Source: G963674665 sp964609625
Lineage (GTDB): Bacteria; Desulfobacterota; Desulfovibrionia; Desulfovibrionales; Desulfovibrionaceae
Length of the DNA stretch: 64,000 bases
NCBI GenBank assembly: GCA_964609625.1
Contig: CAZSRS010000003.1
Location: 153,935 to 217,934, forward strand
Direction of reading: 5' to 3'
This document shows positions 22,583 through 30,752 of the stretch, piece by piece. The notes under the pieces are model-generated. The model saw nothing but the letters and a program-made list of their open reading frames with translations, was not told the origin of the DNA and searched no databases. Each line of letters begins with the position of its first letter. Within the stretch, counting starts at the first letter, position 1. A program made the translations under genes and the position numbers.

Positions 22583-23725
22583 ATGATGAGCATCGGTTAC
22601 AATTTGCTGCGCGTGGAAATCGACATCGACGCATTGGTCCACAACTACAGGCTGTTGGACCGCATCGGCGGCAACGCCGTCCCAGTCGTCAAATCCGATG
22701 CCTACGGCCATGGACTGCGCCGGACGTCCCTGGCCCTGGAGCGTGCCGGGGCCGGGACCCTGGCCGTGGGTACGGTGTCGGAAGCCGTGGCCCTGCGCCG
22801 ATACGGATACAGAGGGGAGATCCTCGCGCTGCTCGGTCCGCAGGACCAAGCGGACGACGCGGCGCTTTTCGACCAACGTATCACCCCCTTTCTCACTTCT
22901 TTCGAACAGTTGCACAGAATCGCCCCGAGGACCCGCGGGCAATCCCTGCCCGTGGCGCTGAAGTTCGACACAGGCATGGCGCGTCTGGGTTTCACCCTGG
23001 AGCAAACCTCGGCACTGGTGGAATTCTTCAGGCAGGAACCCGGACTCGACCTGTGCATGGTCGCCTCCCACCTCGCCACCGCGGACGAACCCGAACAGGC
23101 CGATTTCGTCCGTCTGCAAGGGGCGCGGTTTCGGGACATCTGCCAGGCCCTGGCGCCCTTGGACCCTTTTGACGCCTGCCTTGCCAATTCCGCGGGGCTG
23201 CTGGCCTTTCCCGAGCTGCGCTTGGACGCCCAGCGACCGGGCATCGCCCTGTACGGGGCCAATCCCTTCCACGGCTCGGGGTGGGAGGACCGTGGCTTGG
23301 GCCTGCGGCAGGCCATGCAGGTCAGCGCCCCGGTGTTGCAGGTACGCGACCTGGAAGCCGGGCAGACCGTCAGCTACGGCAGGACCTTCACCGCCCCGGA
23401 CAGGATGCGCATCGCCATCGTAGCCGCGGGCTACGCCGACGGCTACAGCCGCAAGCTCTCCTCAAGGCGGGGCGGCCCCGCCTGCATGCTCGTGCATGGC
23501 GTTCGCGCTCCGGTGGTGGGGCGGGTTTGCATGCAGATGACCGCGATTGACGTGAGTTCCGTGCCCGAAGTGCTCCCAGGCCAACGGGTCTGGCTCTTGG
23601 GCGGGGCTGGGGAGAACGCGGTTCGTTGCGAGGAACTCGCCGCCTGGTGGGGCACCATCCCCTATGAGGTGTTCTGCATCCTGGGGCTCAATCCACGGCA
23701 GGAACCGACCACGTTTCAGGAATAG
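22583..23725 (+). CDS. alr: alanine racemase
   Basis: This 380-residue PLP enzyme interconverts L- and D-alanine for peptidoglycan. The PLP lysine lies in VVKSDAYGHG (about 35-44). The substrate tyrosine pocket appears in VSYGRTF and AAGYADGYSR, and GRVCMQM holds the C-terminal domain signature. TIM-barrel (about 10-235) and beta-domain (about 245-375) boundaries fit the usual length. Two adjacent ATGs (22583 and 22586) are possible starts. Its 3' end overlaps the convergent gene by 10 bases. A good promoter lies just upstream. Confidence 0.95.
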   Translation: MMSIGYNLLRVEIDIDALVHNYRLLDRIGGNAVPVVKSDAYGHGLRRTSLALERAGAGTLAVGTVSEAVALRRYGYRGEILALLGPQDQADDAALFDQRITPFLTSFEQLHRIAPRTRGQSLPVALKFDTGMARLGFTLEQTSALVEFFRQEPGLDLCMVASHLATADEPEQADFVRLQGARFRDICQALAPLDPFDACLANSAGLLAFPELRLDAQRPGIALYGANPFHGSGWEDRGLGLRQAMQVSAPVLQVRDLEAGQTVSYGRTFTAPDRMRIAIVAAGYADGYSRKLSSRRGGPACMLVHGVRAPVVGRVCMQMTAIDVSSVPEVLPGQRVWLLGGAGENAVRCEELAAWWGTIPYEVFCILGLNPRQEPTTFQE

Positions 23726-24258
23726 CCCAGACAGCGCAAGCCCTTGTCCGAGAGGATCAGACCCTTGCGCTTCTTGCCCGAGCCCAGTTCGGCCTTGACG
23801 CGGATCACGAAACCGCGGGCAAAGAGGATGTTCAGGTCCCTGGCCGGGTACTCCGCCGTTTCGGTGTGCGGCATCAACCCACCGAAGCGATGGATCTTGG
23901 AGTAGTGGAGGATGTCGCTCATGATCTGCAACTGTTCCGGAGTGAGTTCGACGCATTCCGGCTTGAGCGATGTCAGCGCTTTCTTTCTGCGCACCTGCCC
24001 CTGTTCGTCGTCACCGACGTTTTCCAGGTCTTCGAGCGCCGCGCGCCCCTGTTCGGTGAGCTTGAGGAGCTGGCTCTCCTGGCCGCAGGAAAACGTGATG
24101 AACACGCGTTCCACCAAATTGGCTTGGATGAGTTCCTCCACTTTGAGCTCATCGTAGCACAGGGCCAATTTTGCCGGGAGCATGCCCCTGTAACGCTCGA
24201 CCTCGGCAAAGCTCGCGATATCACTCAAAATTTCAGCATGTTGCTTGTCAAGATTCAT
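23716..24258 (-). CDS. conserved hypothetical protein with two winged-helix-like repeats
   Basis: This 180-residue soluble protein is made of two related units. The first runs about 9-80 (ILSDIASFAEVERYRGMLP to LLKLTEQGRAAL) and the second about 110-180 (IMSDILHYSKIHRFGGLMP to GLILSDKGLRCL). Each has helices, a basic beta-hairpin and a closing L-x-x-x-G-x-x-L helix, resembling a winged helix of the PadR/MarR kind. The linker is rich in charged residues. No catalytic residues are evident. It ends inside the 3' end of alr on the opposite strand. A regulatory or protein-binding role is possible but inferred from fold resemblance only. Confidence 0.7.
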   Translation of the reverse strand: MNLDKQHAEILSDIASFAEVERYRGMLPAKLALCYDELKVEELIQANLVERVFITFSCGQESQLLKLTEQGRAALEDLENVGDDEQGQVRRKKALTSLKPECVELTPEQLQIMSDILHYSKIHRFGGLMPHTETAEYPARDLNILFARGFVIRVKAELGSGKKRKGLILSDKGLRCLGYS

Positions 24259-24297
24259 GTTTCGAGAGTATGACGAAACCCAGGACTATGCAAGGGG

Positions 24298-24329
24298 CTT
24301 GTGGTCGTGGTGTCTTGTGGTCGTGGTGC
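24298..24329. repeat. tandem 16-bp direct repeat
   Basis: CTTGTGGTCGTGGTG occurs twice in a row (24298-24313 and 24314-24329, last base differs). It lies between two divergent genes, 107 bases before the BrkB-family start, and could be an operator or a slippage product. Confidence 0.7.
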
Positions 24330-24435
24330 CGGATGCGCCCTTCCCAGGGGGCACCCCCCTGTTTCGCGCCCTGCCAAAAAATGCTATACCGTAGCGGCAA
24401 GACAAGCCGCCGGAACATCGAGCACAAGGAACCGG

Positions 24436-25722
24436 ATGAACACCACCATGCGCACGCGATTCAAGGGCTGGTGCGAAGCACCTGGCCTGCGGGAACTCTG
24501 CCTCTGGGGCGGCCTGATGCTGGAGGCGTGCACCAGGGACAAACTCTTCCTGCGCGCCTCGGCCCTGACCTACACCACGGTGCTCTCCATCGTGCCCTTC
24601 CTGGCCGTGGCCTTTTCCGTCCTCAAGGGCTTCGGGTTCCAGAACACCGACTTCATCCGCGACCTGCTGCTGCGTCTGGCCGCGGAGCGGGAACAGGTGG
24701 TGGAGTACATCATCACCTACATCAACCAAACCAACGTGCGCACTCTCGGGGCCCTGGGCGTGGGCCTGCTGTTCCTCACCGTACTCTCCCTCATCTCCAC
24801 CATCGAGAGCGCCCTGAACACCATCTGGGGCGTGGAGCGGGGACGCAGTCTGGGCCGCAAGATCACGGACTACCTCTCTGCCACGCTCATCGTGCCGGTG
24901 CTCATGGTCACCGCGTTCAGCCTCTCCGCCACCTTGCAGAACAACGCCCTTGTCCAGAGGCTGCTGGAAAACGCGGTGCTCAACGTGCTCTACGTGGCGC
25001 TGCTCAAGCTCACACCGTATGTGATGATCTGGCTGGTGCTGCTGTTCATCTACAAGTTGCTGCCCAACACCAAGGTGCGCTTCAACGTGGCTGTGCTGGG
25101 TGCCATGGTCACGGGACTGGTCTGGCAACTGGCGCAGTGGGCCTATATCAACTTCCAGATCGGCGCGGCAAAATACAACGCGATTTACGGCAGCTTCGCG
25201 CAGCTGCCCCTGTTCCTCATCTGGGTCTACTTGAGCTGGGTCATCGTGTTGCTGGGCGCGGAGCTGTGCTTTGTGCTGCAGAACCGCCGCTCTTTGGAGG
25301 CCGAAGCACGATTCGCGGCGGTGGATCCCGCGCGGAAAATCCGGCTGGGGCTGCACGCCCTGCTGCACATCGGCCGGGGATTCATGGCCGGCTCCCCGCC
25401 GGCGGATATTGAAAAGTTGGCCAAGGACGCCGGGCTGCCGCTGATCGTGCTGCGCCCCATCCTCGCGGTGCTGGCCGAGGCCGGAATGCTGGTGCGGACG
25501 GAAGACCAGGAAGCCGAAACCTACGTTCTGGGGCGCGCTCCCGCGCGAATCCGAATCAAGGACGTCATGGACACTTTCACGCGCGGCCGGGCCGTGGATC
25601 CGAACCCATGGACACACCCCCTGACGACCCTGGCCGAGAGAGAGCTGGAAGCCCTCGATCGATTGGTGGCGGAAAGCGAACACAACCTGGACCTCGAAGA
25701 ACTGTTGCGTGATATGGACTGA
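24436..25722 (+). CDS. YihY/BrkB family membrane protein
   Basis: This 428-residue inner-membrane protein has about six hydrophobic helices between 35 and 280 and the family signatures RASALTYTTVLSIVPFLAV near the first helix, WGVERGRS, and AAKYNAIYGSFAQLPLFLIW. The cytoplasmic C-terminal 150 residues are winged-helix-like (about 325-395), an extension seen in part of the family. YihY was long miscalled ribonuclease BN; the transported or bound partner is unknown. AAGGA (24426-24430) supports the ATG at 24436; upstream in-frame codons to 24301 lack family resemblance. The final 60 residues are acidic. Confidence 0.88.
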   Translation: MNTTMRTRFKGWCEAPGLRELCLWGGLMLEACTRDKLFLRASALTYTTVLSIVPFLAVAFSVLKGFGFQNTDFIRDLLLRLAAEREQVVEYIITYINQTNVRTLGALGVGLLFLTVLSLISTIESALNTIWGVERGRSLGRKITDYLSATLIVPVLMVTAFSLSATLQNNALVQRLLENAVLNVLYVALLKLTPYVMIWLVLLFIYKLLPNTKVRFNVAVLGAMVTGLVWQLAQWAYINFQIGAAKYNAIYGSFAQLPLFLIWVYLSWVIVLLGAELCFVLQNRRSLEAEARFAAVDPARKIRLGLHALLHIGRGFMAGSPPADIEKLAKDAGLPLIVLRPILAVLAEAGMLVRTEDQEAETYVLGRAPARIRIKDVMDTFTRGRAVDPNPWTHPLTTLAERELEALDRLVAESEHNLDLEELLRDMD

Positions 25723-25918
25723 CAAGGGCAGACGTCGGGTCTTGCTCCGGAGTAATGCTCCCAGGTTGGCATCGAAGCACGCAATTTGGCATCGCGCGGC
25801 AGGACGCGACGCCGCGAACAAACCCCGCTCAAGGCCGGCTAAACCATGTTTTCGACAGACAGAGGCAAAAACACTGGACATGTTATGCAACTTGGTATCG
25901 GGGAGGGGACAGGGGCAG

Positions 25919-27187
25919 TCAGCGTGACTTCTGCCGTACCCTGTAGAGCCGCACCAGTTCTTCCTTGCCCTTGAGGTGCAGAAGTTCGAGGGGTTCCAGG
26001 CCGGAAACGGCCGGAAGGGAGTCCAGCCTTTCCACCACCTCGTCGTACACTGCTTGACTGACAAGTATTTCTCCTGGGCCGGCGACGGACTGGATGCGTT
26101 GCGCCAGATTCACGTTGCGGCCGATCACGGTGTAGCTGAGGTGCAGGTCCGACCCCACGTAGCCCGCCACCGCCTCGCCCACGTTCAACCCCACGGAAAG
26201 TTGCAGCCTGGGCCAGCCTTTGTCTTTGTGCAGGGTGTTGAATTCGGTCATGGCATCCTGCAGCCTGCACGCGGTGGCCAGGGCGCGCGGGGTATCGTCA
26301 GGGGCGGAGAGCGGTGCGCCGAAAAACGCCAGAAAGCCGTCTCCCAGTAGTTTGTCCAGAGTCCCGTCGTATTCAAAGACGATGGGTATGATGTAGGAGA
26401 AAAATGCGTTGAGAATGGTGACAACGGTTTCCTGGTTCAGACGTTCGGCTATCGCGGAGAAGTTGTCCATGTCCGCGAACATGACCGCCACCCTGGCCCT
26501 CTGCCCACCGGGGCGGATGTCCGCGCCCTGCATAATCTGCTGCGACACCTTGCTGGAGAAGAAACGCGAGAGCGTATACCGGCTGCGCTCCTCGTAGAGC
26601 ATCTTGTCGTACACGGTGTACAGAACCACGAGGGTGGCGATCTGGTCTGCAATGAGGCTGAAAAACGACGTTTCATGGCTTGAAAATGACGCGCCTTTCC
26701 TGTGGAGCAACAGAATGCCGAGCACGCGTTGGCTGTGCAGCAGAGGAATCGAGACGCGGTGCGACACGCTATCATCGCCCTGGACTCCTGCTTCGGCAAT
26801 GTCCATGGTCTCATGCACCAGCTTTCTGGTCTTGACGATCTTTTCGATCACTTCCCGCGTGAGTGGGCAGAGACACGGCAACGTCTTCGTGTCCGCGGCC
26901 TGGGAGTCGGCCAGCAGGGTCGCGGAGCCGCGCCCCTTTTCCAGGAGCAGCAACTGCGCTCGCAGTCCGGCGTCATGATGCACTATGGCCTTGAGTTGGC
27001 TGGTGATGACCGAAGTGCGATCCCCAAAATGTGACGAACGCAGAATGTCGTTCAGGGTCTTGATGATGGAGATCTCGCGCAGTTTGTTCTCGTAATTGCT
27101 CTGCGCGGTCAGGAACTTGGACCTGAACATGTCCCGCTCCCTGACGAGAGCGGCATACTCCTCTGCTGCTTCCTGCTTATGATCCAT
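25919..27187 (-). CDS. GAF-class III adenylate/guanylate cyclase
   Basis: This 422-residue soluble protein has an N-terminal coiled coil, a GAF domain (about 45-205) and a class III nucleotide cyclase domain (about 225-415). The metal-binding aspartates lie in VMFADMDNFS and KLLGDGFLAFFG, and the transition-state Asn and Arg in YTVIGRNVNLAQRI. The Lys in LDKLLGDG favours ATP over GTP. GGAG six bases before the ATG at 27187 makes it the likelier start; the frame extends to an ATG at 27211 with no ribosome-binding site. It is downstream of, and on the same strand as, the HDOD and Ser/Thr kinase genes. The GAF ligand is unknown. Confidence 0.88.
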   Translation of the reverse strand: MDHKQEAAEEYAALVRERDMFRSKFLTAQSNYENKLREISIIKTLNDILRSSHFGDRTSVITSQLKAIVHHDAGLRAQLLLLEKGRGSATLLADSQAADTKTLPCLCPLTREVIEKIVKTRKLVHETMDIAEAGVQGDDSVSHRVSIPLLHSQRVLGILLLHRKGASFSSHETSFFSLIADQIATLVVLYTVYDKMLYEERSRYTLSRFFSSKVSQQIMQGADIRPGGQRARVAVMFADMDNFSAIAERLNQETVVTILNAFFSYIIPIVFEYDGTLDKLLGDGFLAFFGAPLSAPDDTPRALATACRLQDAMTEFNTLHKDKGWPRLQLSVGLNVGEAVAGYVGSDLHLSYTVIGRNVNLAQRIQSVAGPGEILVSQAVYDEVVERLDSLPAVSGLEPLELLHLKGKEELVRLYRVRQKSR

Positions 27188-27253
27188 GACCTGCTCCAGA
27201 CCATACGCCATATCGTGAAGTGGCCACCATGATTCGCAACAACACTAAATACA

Positions 27254-29155
27254 TCAATACATATCCATAATGCTGCTTGAATCCGAGATCATGTCGATAG
27301 CTATTGATTTCATGCCCTGTATCTTCTCCTTGGAAAGCCCCGTGAAATAATATGTGAGCATTTTCCACTGCCCATATGAGAGGGAAGCAGGCTTGTAGAT
27401 GCGGTCCTCCTGTACATCAGCCTCGTTGATCCCTAGATTGTAGAGGTAGTCCGCAAATCCAACCAGAGCGGGCATGCCTGTGTTGTGGGTCTCCTTGCTT
27501 GGGGCATGGTGATGCGCGATGCCCTCGATGACGATTTCAGGCAGATTCCATTTGCTGGCCATGATCTTGCCGACGGTGGCATGGCAAATGCCGAACGTCT
27601 CCATCTCCAATTCACAAGATTGGATATCGAACCGTGCTGCATTGGCCACAACGTTCTTGAACGCTTCAGGATGTTGTTCGGCAAAGAATATCTTGCCTAT
27701 GTCGTGCAGCAAGGCCGTGGTGAATACCCATGACTGCTTCTTTGGCGAGTGCTTCTTGCAGATGCTGGCGGCCAGGAGCCCCGTGACGTAGGAATGGTGC
27801 CAGAGATACTTGGGGTTGAGTATCTTCGAGATCACGGAATTCTTCATGACCTTTGAGGCGGCCAGCCCCAGGACGATGTCCATGACGTCGTTGACTCCCA
27901 GAAGCACCACGGCCCGTCTGATGTCCACGACCTTGGCCGAGAAGCCGTAGAAGGGGGAATTCACCACCTGGAGAAGTTTGGACGACAGGGCGGGGTCCAT
28001 GGAAATGATATTGGCCAGTTGCTGTATGGAGACATGGGGATTGGAGGCCAATTCAAAAATCTGCATGGCCATTCCCGGCAGAGTGGGCAGTGTCTGCGTG
28101 TTCTCCAATTTGCGCATGACCTCCATCGTGGAGCTCTTGCGCACCTCGAGTTCCTGGAAGAAAAGGGCCGGCTCCATGCATTCAGCCACGGCTGCCAGAG
28201 GATCGATGCCACACGGGGCCTCCGTGCGGAACCGTTCCATCAGATCCTCCGTCAACGGAGAATCATAGGCCAGGCGAGAGAGAAAGTCGCGTTGTTCGGC
28301 TGCCTCGAGTCTGCGCAACGCGGCATACAGGACATCCGGCGGCAGTGTCGTGATCAGTTTTTGGAACTGGCGGCCGTAGGCGTGGTGAAACACTTGGGCA
28401 AGATAACCGGCGTCCTGAATGCCGCTGGACGCCGTGGCAACCGCAACGCCCTGCCCTGCATCGGTCCTGCCCTTTTCCAGAGCAATTTCATGCGCCCTGC
28501 GTTTCTCCTCGGCCTTTCGCAGCAATCCACCCGTGCTCTTGCCTTCCATGGGAAAAACCGCATACCCGGCCGTGACCACGCCTTCGTTGCCCAGCATTTG
28601 TTCAAGCCGTTGCACGACCTTGTCCACGAGCACGTCCGCATGCTCATGGGCCGTGGTGAACCCCAACACCGCAAGGCGGTTGTCGTCCAACCCCAGGACT
28701 GTATCGCTGAGTCGAAGATACTCCTCCATGTCCGCCGCAGGTTGCCCCAGGAGCGAATAATGCGCGGCCTCTTCGTCCTGATGGGGCTCGACATTGGCCA
28801 GGACGAGGACCAAGGTCGTCTTGGCGCGGTCCGCCTTGGCCAATTCGTGAGAAATACGGCGGAAATCGGCATGGGCAACGGGAAACGGGTAATCCGTGGT
28901 GTCGAGCATCGGCTCCACCATGGCAAGGCAATCGAGGCGCAGCAATCGCCGCCGCAGATTCTCGGCCTCGGCGTGAGGCACTTGTGAAAGCACTATCCCA
29001 GGCCCTTTGCTTTTTATGAGCTTGAGCACCTTCTCCTTGGGCAGCATGAACTCGCCGCAAAGGATGCTGAGCACATCCCCGACGCGGCCGGCGGATTCAA
29101 GGCGCAGAAAAACCAGCCGGGAAACCTTGCTGGTCGATGCATTGGAGAAGTTCAT
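27254..29155 (-). CDS. HDOD signalling protein with degenerate N-terminal GGDEF-like region
   Basis: This 633-residue protein ends in an HDOD domain (about 345-545: TLPTLPGMAMQIFELASNP, YGFSAKVVDIRRAVVLLG, ALLHDIGKIFFAE). HDOD domains resemble HD phosphohydrolases but usually lack full metal sites; here the HD pair is present in LLHDIGK, so hydrolase activity cannot be dismissed. Residues about 90-235 resemble a GGDEF fold without the GGDEF motif. Its ATG overlaps the TGA of the kinase gene (ATGA at 29152-29155), which suggests translational coupling. A role as an output of the kinase is inferred from that coupling. Confidence 0.82.
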   Translation of the reverse strand: MNFSNASTSKVSRLVFLRLESAGRVGDVLSILCGEFMLPKEKVLKLIKSKGPGIVLSQVPHAEAENLRRRLLRLDCLAMVEPMLDTTDYPFPVAHADFRRISHELAKADRAKTTLVLVLANVEPHQDEEAAHYSLLGQPAADMEEYLRLSDTVLGLDDNRLAVLGFTTAHEHADVLVDKVVQRLEQMLGNEGVVTAGYAVFPMEGKSTGGLLRKAEEKRRAHEIALEKGRTDAGQGVAVATASSGIQDAGYLAQVFHHAYGRQFQKLITTLPPDVLYAALRRLEAAEQRDFLSRLAYDSPLTEDLMERFRTEAPCGIDPLAAVAECMEPALFFQELEVRKSSTMEVMRKLENTQTLPTLPGMAMQIFELASNPHVSIQQLANIISMDPALSSKLLQVVNSPFYGFSAKVVDIRRAVVLLGVNDVMDIVLGLAASKVMKNSVISKILNPKYLWHHSYVTGLLAASICKKHSPKKQSWVFTTALLHDIGKIFFAEQHPEAFKNVVANAARFDIQSCELEMETFGICHATVGKIMASKWNLPEIVIEGIAHHHAPSKETHNTGMPALVGFADYLYNLGINEADVQEDRIYKPASLSYGQWKMLTYYFTGLSKEKIQGMKSIAIDMISDSSSIMDMY

Positions 29156-30171
29156 CGAGACCGCCTTGGTTCAGAGCGATTGTCATTGCGACAACCCTTC
29201 CGTGCGAAATCGCCCGACCCTAAACAGCCCCGAGGGCTGCCCTTGGACAGTTCGTCCGCAAACGCTTCGAGTGCCATACGGACCTCTGCCGCCGATGCGT
29301 AGCGCGCCTTGGGATCGTGGGCCAACATCCGGAGCAGCACGGATTCCAGCCCCGCGTGCACGGGGTTGCTGAACCGCAGGTGTTCGCCGCGAAACCGACG
29401 CTCGATCATTTCCCTACGAGTCGTACTCTCGCGCTCAAAAGGCAGGGCCCCTTCCAACGCCTGAAAACCCGTCATGCCCAGTGCATAGAGATCCAGGCCC
29501 CTGGCGCTCTCTGCATCGACCTTGGGGGTCTTGCACACCTCAGGGGGCATGTACGCCGGGGTCCCGGCCCTTGCCTTGGACATAAAGCTCTGTTCCAGCC
29601 TGAGTGCGATACCAAAATCGCTGATGTACGCAATGCCATCCTCGTCCAAGAGAATATTAGCCGGCTTGATGTCACGGTGCACCATGCCCTGCTCGTGGAT
29701 CGACTCCAGTCCCGTGAGGCAGTCCAACAGCAGGTCGTACACCTGATCGACAGGCAGTGGAGCACGTTTCACCAAATCGGAGAGGGAGTGCGGGAAATAG
29801 TCCATCATCAACAGCAGCAGAGCCGATTCCTGAGTCGCTCCGAGACGACGGATAATCTGGAAGTTATGGAGACAAACCAGATTCGGGCGATGAGCGAGTT
29901 CTATGAGTCGCGCGATCTCCTGGCCGGCGGAAAAAACCGCTCTGCTGACGCTCGCCTTGCCCCTGTATCTGTCAATAGTTTCCGGGGTGACGGGAATTGC
30001 CTTGAGCACCGCCGGGGGCACCCCCACCTGCTCATCTTTCAGGATCGTGAAAACACACGCGAAACCACCAGAGCCGATGAAACGATCGATCCGCCAGAAA
30101 CCGAACAGAGGCTCCCTGGCCCGCAATTCGCGCAGGACAAACTTGACGCAGGAAGAATGAAACACGCTCAT
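29152..30171 (-). CDS. Hanks-type Ser/Thr protein kinase
   Basis: This 339-residue soluble kinase has the nucleotide loop IGSGGFACV (32-40), a probable ATP Lys in VLKAIPV (K57), the catalytic loop HRDIKPAN (165-172) and the Mg site DFG (185-187), followed by GTPAYMPPE. All key residues are present, so it should be active. No PASTA or transmembrane segment is seen, and the final 30 residues are basic and probably disordered. AGGGGGG precedes the ATG at 30171; a GTG at 30195 is less likely. Its stop overlaps the start of the HDOD gene, and the cyclase gene follows, so the three may form a signalling unit. Confidence 0.9.
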   Translation of the reverse strand: MSVFHSSCVKFVLRELRAREPLFGFWRIDRFIGSGGFACVFTILKDEQVGVPPAVLKAIPVTPETIDRYRGKASVSRAVFSAGQEIARLIELAHRPNLVCLHNFQIIRRLGATQESALLLLMMDYFPHSLSDLVKRAPLPVDQVYDLLLDCLTGLESIHEQGMVHRDIKPANILLDEDGIAYISDFGIALRLEQSFMSKARAGTPAYMPPEVCKTPKVDAESARGLDLYALGMTGFQALEGALPFERESTTRREMIERRFRGEHLRFSNPVHAGLESVLLRMLAHDPKARYASAAEVRMALEAFADELSKGSPRGCLGSGDFARKGCRNDNRSEPRRSR

Positions 30172-30752
30172 CCGGCCCCCCTGAAATGAACGCACTCTGC
30201 CGAGAGACCTTCAGTCCTTGGCGGCGATACCAAGCCGCCTTCGAGGAGCACAACCTGATAGCACGCTGCAGGACGTCCCATCACGAGCGGAGCCCGCGCG
30301 AGACCTGGTCTCTCTCCTGTTTCAACGGCACGATCGCCTGAGAGTGGTAGAGGGGCACTGGTGAGGTAGAACATAAGACCCAGAGCCGGATTGCCCCCCA
30401 ATCCGCCCTGCATAAGATTATACCGCCAGGATATGTGCTAAGCGTATGTCGTGACGCTCATATCTGTCAAGGAAAAACGGTGCCGAAATAAACGGGAAAA
30501 ACCGGTTGGCCGCGACAACGCCCCTCGCTGGAAGAGACTATCCCCGCATGGATCGCATGCTTCGCTAGCGCTACTCCGACGCCCTCCAAGGGTGCGACGG
30601 GATCTCGCGTGGCAGGACACCGCGCCACGAGCGGAACTCGCGTACGGCCTGACCAGACCGCGTTTCCACCAAGCCGTTGCAATCAAAGCACGGGGCGTGT
30701 CTTGATTGTCTCATGGAATCACGGAGGCAAGGGACGCTCCCCGCATCCTCAA
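30172..30752. other. 581-bp intergenic region
   Basis: No convincing gene or RNA was seen here. A minus-strand TATAAT (plus 30417-30422) and a separate TTGACA (plus 30465-30470) could serve the kinase operon, but they are not paired at a normal spacing. Several short frames in this GC-mixed stretch lack ribosome-binding sites and family resemblance. Confidence 0.6.

Noticed and set aside
24286..26064. A 592-codon minus-strand frame opposite the BrkB-family gene
   Set aside because: Its translation is Gln/His/Gly-rich shadow sequence with no domain; the plus strand encodes a recognisable membrane family.
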